A stretch of 64,000 bases of DNA from Leptospira haakeii (GTDB lineage: Bacteria > Spirochaetota > Leptospiria > Leptospirales > Leptospiraceae): positions 372,001 to 436,000 of the forward strand of contig NZ_NPEG01000001.1 in the NCBI RefSeq assembly GCF_002812045.1. The letters run 5' to 3'. Of the stretch, positions 57,950 to 64,000 are shown in pieces. The first letter of the stretch is position 1; each line of letters opens with the position of its first letter. A model generated the notes under the pieces. The model made no database searches. It was not told where the DNA came from and was given only the letters and a program-made list of their open reading frames with translations. Position numbers and translations under genes: made by a program.

Positions 57950-59113
57950 TCAAGTCCTGCAACGAACCAAACTTCCATCCTTGCGGAAGAAGATCTTCAT
58001 CTCCATTCCCTTTTCTGGAGCCTGGGCATGATAATCCAATTTGCATTCGGATTCAGAAGGGGAGAAAGGATTTCGGGGAAGTTTTTCCTTAGGGCACCAG
58101 AATCTTTCTTTTTCGGAGCTGTACAATTTCCAATCGGAGGGATAGAGAGGATGGATCCCTGCATCTAAAAACAAGTTCCTGGAAAGCTCATGAGGTTGGT
58201 AGGGGCTTCCTCCTCCGTGAACGCCTACGAACATATCCACTCGATCGTCTCGGATGTACAAAGGTGATCCCGTATCGTTTAGGCAAAAGTACCCGTCATG
58301 GTACTTTCCATTTTGCATTTTGATCTTCTTCTCTTTGATCTTGGAGATAAAAGCTAAAGTACCAATTACCTTGGATTTATTGCAGGAAGAAATTCTAGAC
58401 CCAATCTTCTCACATAAATCCTTAAAACTCACAGCCAAGGTGCGATATGGAAACACTTGGTAATTATATCCAGCACCCCAACCCCATTCCAGATCATAGA
58501 GTTCGTATTTTCCTTCTCCTGCAAAATGATACTTCTTCCCATCCTTTGCAATTCCAGAACCTTCCCAACGTACTTGTTCTAAGAATGTAGCGGATGCTCT
58601 GCCGATTTCTTTTCCGGAAGGAGAATATGCGGCCACTTCCGTTCCTGGAAATGCTTCTTCCAATGCTAAATGATAATAAGTAGGATAATAGACTCCTAAA
58701 CTCGATGGTTGGAATTCCGACAAACGTTCCAGGTCATCTTGGGAGAGGAATCTTTCTAAAGGCTTAGGAGAATGATCTAGAGACGTCTGCATGGGTCGAA
58801 ACGTATGTTGGTATGCCAAAGGTTTCAAATTGATCCTTGGATAGGTGCAGGACTCTTTAGAACGACGTATCTTAGAAGTTTCGGACTTATTATATGGATC
58901 TTCTAAAATGACAGCTTCTCCGTGAAATACACGGATGCCATGTTCCTTTTCAGGAAACTTACATTCACAACCTTCCGGAGAGTTAATGCAGAGTACTTTT
59001 GCATAAACCGCAGGAGAGCTTTGGCTAAATAGGGAGGTGGAGAAGAGTAGAAGGTAGAGTAATATCCCGCTCCCAAAAGGGAGCGGGACCAGTTTTCTCA
59101 GAAAAAAGAGCAA
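57950..59113 (-). CDS. Exported 3D-domain-like protein
   Basis: A 387-residue protein with signal peptide (GSGILLYLLLFSTSLFSQ). Near residues 275-305, DGYFCLNDTGSPLYIRDDRVDMFVG matches the 3D (Asp-Asp-Asp) motif of MltA/YabE-type double-psi barrels (DTG and RID-F-G). Several cysteines (about ten) suggest disulfides in the periplasm. 3D domains occur in lytic transglycosylases, so a peptidoglycan role is possible, but the MltA core is not recognisable. It begins with TTG directly after the stop of the H1-like gene, with GGAGAG upstream. Confidence 0.55.
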   Translation of the reverse strand: MLFFLRKLVPLPFGSGILLYLLLFSTSLFSQSSPAVYAKVLCINSPEGCECKFPEKEHGIRVFHGEAVILEDPYNKSETSKIRRSKESCTYPRINLKPLAYQHTFRPMQTSLDHSPKPLERFLSQDDLERLSEFQPSSLGVYYPTYYHLALEEAFPGTEVAAYSPSGKEIGRASATFLEQVRWEGSGIAKDGKKYHFAGEGKYELYDLEWGWGAGYNYQVFPYRTLAVSFKDLCEKIGSRISSCNKSKVIGTLAFISKIKEKKIKMQNGKYHDGYFCLNDTGSPLYIRDDRVDMFVGVHGGGSPYQPHELSRNLFLDAGIHPLYPSDWKLYSSEKERFWCPKEKLPRNPFSPSESECKLDYHAQAPEKGMEMKIFFRKDGSLVRCRT

Positions 59114-59380
59114 TTAGATGTTGCTCTCTCCTTCGCTGGAACCGCCAGTTGGGAACAGGCTTGGTGCAGGCGTAGGTTCTGGGGTCGCAACTGGAGCAGC
59201 AGGACGAGGCGCCGGTTTCTTTGGAGCAGCTTTTTTCTTAACTACTTTCTTTTTAGGCGCAGACTTCTTCTTAACTGCTTTCTTCTTAGTGGCTTTAACG
59301 ACCTTTTTTTTCGCTACTTTCTTCTTTGCCGCTTTCTTCTTAGGTGCGGCTTTTTTCTTTGCTTTCTTCTTAGCTACCAT
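59114..59380 (-). CDS. Lysine-rich histone H1-like protein
   Basis: An 88-residue protein. Residues 3-55 consist of repeated KKK/AAPKKKAAKKK-type units and residues 56-75 are Pro/Ala-rich, as in the tails of eukaryotic H1 and bacterial H1-like proteins (Hc1, AlgP-like). It probably binds DNA or polyphosphate non-specifically through charge. The start at 59380 has AAGGAG eight bases upstream; an in-frame ATG at 59437 would add 19 unrelated residues. It is followed without a gap by the 3D-domain gene. Confidence 0.75.
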   Translation of the reverse strand: MVAKKKAKKKAAPKKKAAKKKVAKKKVVKATKKKAVKKKSAPKKKVVKKKAAPKKPAPRPAAPVATPEPTPAPSLFPTGGSSEGESNI

Positions 59381-59480
59381 GGTAGATACTCCTTGTATCT
59401 GGGGAATCTTTCCGTTATTCCTAGAGTAAATTTCCACTCGTAAGACTTAGAGCAAAAAGAGTAAAACCTTTTTTCATTTT

Positions 59481-59517
59481 CTTTCATGAAAGCAATGTAA
59501 AACATTTCATAATGTTT
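59481..59517. repeat. AT-rich palindromes upstream of the H1-like gene
   Basis: CTTTCATGAAAG (59481-59492) is a perfect 12-base palindrome. AAACATT-TCAT-AATGTTT (59500-59517) is a perfect 7-base inverted repeat next to it. They lie between the Amt-cyclase stop and the H1-like start. They may be operators or an AT-rich weak terminator. Confidence 0.4.
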
Positions 59518-59527
59518 CATTTCTATC

Positions 59528-61627
59528 TTAAGTTGCGCTGAATGAGTATCCTAGATCGGTAAAACTCTCTTCAGGAGAACGTAGTCGATGGCTAATTAAG
59601 AAGGTTTTGACTAAACCTTTTCCTTTCACCTTGATCTCTCCTCTTTCTGTTAATGCAAAATCGGTTTTAATTAGTTCTGCAGTGGATTCTGTGACCTGAA
59701 TTTCTCCCGGAACACCATGAGATTCCATACGACTAGCAAGATTTACCGCATCTCCCCAGATATCGTAGATGAATTTTTTTGTTCCAATGACTCCTGCGAC
59801 TACCGGACCAGTATTAATCCCTATTCTCATACGCAGTTTAGTACCCATTTTTTTAAGTTTGAATTTGGAAAGAAGCTCCTTCATGTCCCATGCCATATGA
59901 GCTACAAGCAAAGGATGTGCCTCATTCGGTAAAGGAAGGCCTCCTACTGCCATATATGAATCCCCTATGGTCTTTATTTTCTCCAGACCGTACTTTTCGG
60001 CTAAAATATCGAAATGAGAGAATACTTCGTTTAAGATGCGTACTACGGACTCAGGCTTCATCGCTGCCGAAATTCTGGTAAATCCGACTATATCCGCAAA
60101 AAGAATAGAAACATTCGGATAACTATCTGCAATGAGCCCGGTATTCGACTTCAATTCTTGAGCAATAGAGTCCGGTAGAATGTTCAGAAGTAATTTTTCC
60201 GCCTTATCCTGCTCAACACGCACCTTTTCGTACGCATCTGCAATTTCAGCCCTTGCTTTTTCATTGTCTGCAAGTGTAGAACGAACTGTTCCAAGAACCA
60301 AATTGTAACGTTCTGCAATTTGACCCACTTCGGTGAATGGTTCCACTGGAACATCTACCGCCAGGTCCCCAGTCTTCCTCTGGTAATCCATCGCTAAGAA
60401 TAGGTCGATCAGCTCAGTAGTTGCCTTATGCTCCGAGATATTTAAGCCCATTCTTTCTTCGTCTCCATCTACCCGGAGAGGGAAAAATTTATTAATCATA
60501 TAGAAGATCAGTAAAGAAAGTCCGAACGCAAATCCTCCTACGGCCAATATTCCGATAATTTGGGTGAGAAGAAGAGAAGATCTAGTAACATTATGACCGA
60601 TCAAATTCAGATCTCCGAAAATTCCGACTGCGATCGTTCCCCAAATTCCTCCGATCAAATGGACCGGAATTGCTCCAACTGCATCGTCAATCTTCAGTTT
60701 TTCTAAAAGTTTTTCCGCAGGAAGAACGAATAAGCCCGCGATACTACCGATGATTGCAGATTGGACTGGAGTAAAACAATCTGCTCCTGCAGTGATGGCT
60801 ACTAGTCCCGCTAAAGATCCGTTCAAAGGTGCAGTTGCTTCCGGAAAACCTTTGATCAACCATGCAGCCAACATCGCAACCATGAGAGAGAACCCGGAGG
60901 AAATGATCGTGTTTAGAATAATACCGGGAACTTTTTCATTAAAGCCCAGAGTACTTCCTCCGTTGAATCCCATCCATCCGAACCAAAGAAGAATTCCGCC
61001 TAACATCGCCATAGGCAAATTACTTCCGGTCACAGTTTTAGGCGGTTCGTTCTCAGGAAATCTTCCTATCCTTGCCCCTACGACAAGAAGAAGTGAAAGT
61101 GATACCCAACCACCCACACTGTGGACTAAAGTGGAGCCTGCAAAATCATGAAATCCTCTTGCTGCCAGCCAGCCATGATTCTCGTCAGTTAAACTTCCTC
61201 CCCAACACCAATGGCCTGCGATCGGATAGATCACACCTGAGATCAATGCAGTAGCGAACAAGTAAGAATGGAACTTTAATCTTTCTGCAACTGCTCCAGA
61301 GACGATTGTTGCAGAAGTTCCGCAGAAAACCAATTGGAATAAGAAGAAGGTCGGAGGCCAAGCCTTACCTTCCGGAAACACAGGGACAAATAAAGAAGTT
61401 CCTGCTATACCATTCCATGTGACACCGAACATGAGTCCGAATCCGAATGTATAAAAAAGAAGAGTGGCTACTCCGAAGTCCGCCACATTCTTTATGGCAA
61501 CGTTAATGGAGTTCTTGGCTCTGGTAAGTCCGGATTCTAATACAAGGAAACCACCCTGCATGATGAGTACTAGTCCTGAACAAACCAAGACCCAAAGTAT
61601 ATCTAATAAGCTCTTTTCTAAGATCAT
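59528..61627 (-). CDS. amt: Ammonium transporter fused to adenylate cyclase
   Basis: A 699-residue fusion. Residues 1-385 are a full Amt channel with conserved Asp 161, the twin His 169/His 323 and Phe-rich gate (FFLFQLVF). The normal Amt tail motif GLNISEH (394-400) is kept. A HAMP-like/coiled-coil linker (about 405-495, ending AEKLLLNILPDSIAQEL) leads to a class III cyclase: metal Asp 512 (FADIVGFT) and Asp 556 (IKTIGDSYM), with YDIWGDAVNLASRM for base and transition state. Both halves look active. The fusion should couple external ammonium to cAMP. No glnK lies beside it. Confidence 0.92.
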   Translation of the reverse strand: MILEKSLLDILWVLVCSGLVLIMQGGFLVLESGLTRAKNSINVAIKNVADFGVATLLFYTFGFGLMFGVTWNGIAGTSLFVPVFPEGKAWPPTFFLFQLVFCGTSATIVSGAVAERLKFHSYLFATALISGVIYPIAGHWCWGGSLTDENHGWLAARGFHDFAGSTLVHSVGGWVSLSLLLVVGARIGRFPENEPPKTVTGSNLPMAMLGGILLWFGWMGFNGGSTLGFNEKVPGIILNTIISSGFSLMVAMLAAWLIKGFPEATAPLNGSLAGLVAITAGADCFTPVQSAIIGSIAGLFVLPAEKLLEKLKIDDAVGAIPVHLIGGIWGTIAVGIFGDLNLIGHNVTRSSLLLTQIIGILAVGGFAFGLSLLIFYMINKFFPLRVDGDEERMGLNISEHKATTELIDLFLAMDYQRKTGDLAVDVPVEPFTEVGQIAERYNLVLGTVRSTLADNEKARAEIADAYEKVRVEQDKAEKLLLNILPDSIAQELKSNTGLIADSYPNVSILFADIVGFTRISAAMKPESVVRILNEVFSHFDILAEKYGLEKIKTIGDSYMAVGGLPLPNEAHPLLVAHMAWDMKELLSKFKLKKMGTKLRMRIGINTGPVVAGVIGTKKFIYDIWGDAVNLASRMESHGVPGEIQVTESTAELIKTDFALTERGEIKVKGKGLVKTFLISHRLRSPEESFTDLGYSFSAT

Positions 61628-62030
61628 AGAAAAGGTTCCCCCGAATGATTCCTGCTAAATATGTTTCGCTTATTAATGTAAATTATCGGAATAATTCTAT
61701 TCTAATCTAACAAGAGGCAAGCGGGAAACCTTATAATATTGTAACAAAGAAGAATGATAAATGCCCTAAAAGACCATCACCTGCTTGAGTGGGTTCTAAT
61801 CACTAAAGGGATTCCGGCTACTTCTCCAGACCCCTAAACTTCCTATGATTTGAGAGAAAATTCGATTTTTTTGAAGAACGGTGTTTATTTCGAACGTAAC
61901 GACCGTTCTACAAAGTCTTATAGATAACGGCTAAAGCAGGCGCTTCGAAGGAGAAAAAAGCCTTTCCCTCTAAAAAGCCTGTTTTAAACAAGGACTTAAC
62001 TCTAAAAAACCGAGATGTTGGTATAATTCC
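61628..62030. promoter_or_regulatory. Control region between amt-cyclase and fatty-acid genes
   Basis: 403 non-coding bases between divergent genes. AGAACGGT (61875-61882) and ACCGTTCT (61902-61909) form a perfect 8-base inverted repeat. Nested within, GAACG (61892-61896) faces CGTTC (61904-61908). This looks like an operator cluster of TetR type for the beta-oxidation genes. A TATAAT at 62022-62027 lies too close to the ATG (62031) to serve it in the normal way. I found no sigma-54 (GG-N10-GC) promoter for amt. Confidence 0.45.
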
Positions 62031-63341
62031 ATGAGGGAAATCAAAACCGTAACCGTTCTTGGCGCAAATGGGACAATGGGCGCCGGATCCGCAGCTATCG
62101 TAGCAGCCTTCGGCAAAGCGAAAGTCCATATGTTGGCTCGTGACGTAAACAAGGCTAAAGAAGGGATCGAAAAAGCAATTTCTTCCATCAAAACGGACAC
62201 TATCCGTCCTAGATTAATTCCTGGTTCTTATGACCAAGACCTGGAAAAAGCAGTCTCTGAATCCGATTGGGTTTTCGAGCTTGTTGCAGAAAGTTATGAA
62301 GTAAAAGAACCGATCAATAAAAGGATCGCGAAAGCTCGTAAACCGGGCACAATCGTATCCACTGTTTCTTCCGGTCTCTCTATCGCTCGTCTAGCAGATG
62401 CTTTCGACGAAGACGGTAAAAAACATTATTACGGAACTCACTTCTTCAACCCTCCGTATAAAATGATCCTTTGTGAATTAGTAACTCATGCAGGAAACGA
62501 TAAGAAAGTTACTAAAAAACTAGGTGAATATCTGGATAAAACTCTAGGACGCGCTGTAGTTTATACGAATGATACTCCAGCATTCGCAGGTAACAGGATC
62601 GGATTCCAGTTGATCAACGAAGCTGCTATCAAAGCGGAAGAATATTCAGACAAAGGTGGTATCGCACTTATCGACGCAATCATGAGCGGGTACACCGGAA
62701 GAGCAATGGCTCCTTTGGATACTGCTGACTTTGTCGGTTTAGATGTTCACAAAGCAATCGTAGACAACCTCTATGAGATGACTAAAGATGCTGCACATTC
62801 TACATTCAAACTTCCTGGTTATTTCCAAAAGTTAATCGATCGCGGAGATTTAGGAAGAAAGTCCGGACAAGGTCTTTACAAAATGACCAAAACTCCTGAC
62901 GGTAAGAAAGAAAAATTATATTACGATGTAAAAGGTGACCTGTATGTTCCGGTCCCTAAATTTGATATTCCTTTTATCAAAGAAGCGAACCGCAGGATCG
63001 GCGAAGCTGATTATATCGGTGCAATGAATATCGTAAAAGAAGCGAAAGGTTTGGAAGCGGACATCGCTCGTTACTTCATCGCTCGTTATGTAAGCTACTC
63101 TCTCTCTCTCGTAGGAGAAGTTGTAGATACTAAAGAGATGACTGACCTTGCGATGGGAACCGGATTTAACTGGGCTCCTGCATCTGCATTCGTAGACTTC
63201 TTAGGCGGACCTAAGGAAACAATCAGTCTAATCACTAAAGCAAAACTTCCTGTTCCGGAAGTATTGGCAAAAGCGAAAGCGGGAAAACCTTTCTATCAAT
63301 TGAAAGATATTTTAGACGCTCGTTCTCTTTTTAAAGGATAA
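62031..63341 (+). CDS. 3-hydroxyacyl-CoA dehydrogenase
   Basis: A 436-residue NAD-dependent dehydrogenase of the FadB/HAD type without a hydratase domain. It has a Rossmann motif ([15 protein letters not shown], with GxNGxMG in place of the usual GAGxMG), the [11 protein letters not shown] signature and catalytic-helix context ([19 protein letters not shown]). A helical C-terminal dimer domain follows. It oxidises 3-hydroxyacyl-CoA to 3-ketoacyl-CoA in fatty-acid beta-oxidation, the main carbon route in Leptospira. It is followed 18 bases later by a thiolase gene. No clear Shine-Dalgarno precedes the ATG. Confidence 0.9.
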   Translation: MREIKTVTVLGANGTMGAGSAAIVAAFGKAKVHMLARDVNKAKEGIEKAISSIKTDTIRPRLIPGSYDQDLEKAVSESDWVFELVAESYEVKEPINKRIAKARKPGTIVSTVSSGLSIARLADAFDEDGKKHYYGTHFFNPPYKMILCELVTHAGNDKKVTKKLGEYLDKTLGRAVVYTNDTPAFAGNRIGFQLINEAAIKAEEYSDKGGIALIDAIMSGYTGRAMAPLDTADFVGLDVHKAIVDNLYEMTKDAAHSTFKLPGYFQKLIDRGDLGRKSGQGLYKMTKTPDGKKEKLYYDVKGDLYVPVPKFDIPFIKEANRRIGEADYIGAMNIVKEAKGLEADIARYFIARYVSYSLSLVGEVVDTKEMTDLAMGTGFNWAPASAFVDFLGGPKETISLITKAKLPVPEVLAKAKAGKPFYQLKDILDARSLFKG

Positions 63342-63359
63342 TAAGGGAGGAAAGATTAC

Positions 63360-64000
63360 ATGAAAGATGCAGTTTACGTACTCGGCGGAGAGCAAACAGA
63401 CTTCCAACGTAACTGGACTAAAGAAGGAAAAACCTTCATGTCCTTGTTCAGGGAAGCCGTTCAAGACGGACTAGAAAAAGTCGGTCTTACTCCTGACGAA
63501 ATCAAAAAGTTAAACAAACAAAATCGTATCGGAGTTTTCGTAGGAAACTTTGACGCGGAACAATATGCAGTCCAAGGACACTTGGGAGCTTTCTTAACTG
63601 AAGTTGATCCTTGTTTCTTCGGAGTTCCAGGCGCTCGTTATGAAGCGGCTTGTGCTTCCGGATCTGTTGCTCTTGATGCAGCTCAAACCAAACTTCGCTC
63701 TAAAGATTATGATGTAGCGATTGTTGTTGGTATGGAAATCATGAAGACAGTTTCTTCTTCTGTTGGAGGAGACTTCCTAGGAACAGCAGCTTATTACGAC
63801 AAAGAAGCTAAGGGAGTTCAATTCCCATTCCCTAAACTTTTCGGAAAACTCGCAGACGTTCTTTTAGAGCGTTATAAGTTAGATGAAAAACGTTATATGG
63901 GAGCTCTTGCGGAAATTTCCAGGATTAATTACGCAAACGCTAAACGTAACCCTAAAGCTCAAACTCGCTCTTGGTTCATGAACAATGAACATGCAAATTC
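63360..64000 (+). CDS. Thiolase-family acyltransferase, N-terminal part
   Basis: The gene runs off the window after 213 codons. It has a strong GGGAGG ribosome site at 63343-63350. The protein has a thiolase N-terminal domain. [13 protein letters not shown] replaces the usual GARTPIGKF opening, and [20 protein letters not shown] carries the catalytic Cys. [14 protein letters not shown] follows. The wording is closer to the SCP-x/acetyl-CoA-acetyltransferase-like branch than to FadA. Paired with the dehydrogenase upstream, it should cleave 3-ketoacyl-CoA. The C-terminal His and Cys lie outside the window. Confidence 0.88.
   Translation, partial: MKDAVYVLGGEQTDFQRNWTKEGKTFMSLFREAVQDGLEKVGLTPDEIKKLNKQNRIGVFVGNFDAEQYAVQGHLGAFLTEVDPCFFGVPGARYEAACASGSVALDAAQTKLRSKDYDVAIVVGMEIMKTVSSSVGGDFLGTAAYYDKEAKGVQFPFPKLFGKLADVLLERYKLDEKRYMGALAEISRINYANAKRNPKAQTRSWFMNNEHAN

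Noticed and set aside
61628..61760. Sigma-54 promoter upstream of the Amt-cyclase gene
   Set aside because: I looked for a GG-N10-GC (-24/-12) element on the minus strand and found none convincing.
62022..62027. TATAAT as -10 box of the 3-hydroxyacyl-CoA dehydrogenase gene
   Set aside because: It ends three bases before the ATG, has no -35 at the right distance, and would start transcription inside codon two.

Overview
The window is a chromosomal piece of a spirochaete, almost certainly a Leptospira. The reasons are the AT-leaning base composition (roughly low-40s % GC by eye), lipoproteins with loose spirochaetal lipoboxes, many TPR and hypothetical envelope proteins, an ammonium-transporter/adenylate-cyclase fusion, a lysine-rich H1-like protein, and the mix of housekeeping genes. 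A species outside the classical pathogenic clade is plausible but cannot be settled from this sequence. I saw no rRNA, tRNA, CRISPR array, insertion sequence or prophage.

Layout. 1-7.5 kb: end of rpiB, a LamG/FN3-like exported protein, a minus-strand operon of two membrane proteins, a TPR protein and a small antitoxin/PIN-like pair, and a lone alkaline-phosphatase-superfamily enzyme. 7.5-15.1 kb: TPR and FN3/TPR envelope proteins, a methyltransferase, two lipoproteins, mtaB. 15.2-20.8 kb: a minus-strand run lolC/E-like, lolD, a single-chain McsA/McsB-like protein, then clpC. 20.9-27.4 kb: membrane proteins, an orphan parA with three envelope genes, gatB, a GNAT. 27.7-33 kb: dnaE, a second GNAT, a histidine kinase with a decayed ATPase domain. 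33-38.3 kb: an M23 peptidase diverging from a sigma factor, accessory protein, CHAT protease and Cys-rich protein cluster. 38.3-43.1 kb: phasin-like protein, pckA, a PIN-TRAM protein with a disordered tail, CarD-like regulator, SPOR protein. 43.2-49.8 kb: caa3-type (A2) cytochrome oxidase with its assembly genes sco, ctaA and ctaB, and an unlisted 52-residue membrane protein. 49.9-52.5 kb: M48-TPR protease and a DUF457-like membrane protein. 52.5-57.9 kb: modE and an inward-facing ModE-box-flanked island. 58-61.6 kb: 3D-domain protein, H1-like protein, Amt-cyclase fusion. 62-64 kb: fatty-acid beta-oxidation pair.

Three clusters stand out. (1) A molybdate-regulated island. modE sits beside two almost identical ModE operators (CGCTATATA-N6-TATATAGCG) that bracket three genes: a lipoprotein with two repeats resembling the sulfite-oxidase molybdopterin-binding fold, a di-heme MauG/CcpA-like lipoprotein, and an outer-membrane beta-barrel. 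No molybdate transporter or known Mo enzyme is present. One operator lies exactly over a promoter (TTGACA-N17-TATATA) whose predicted start is the A of the ATG, so the mRNA should be leaderless. (2) A one-polypeptide McsA-McsB-like protein upstream of clpC, suggesting a compact or relic arginine-phosphorylation system in a spirochaete. (3) A sigma factor / accessory protein / CHAT-protease / Cys-cluster operon, which recalls the protease-sigma logic of craspase loci but has no CRISPR.
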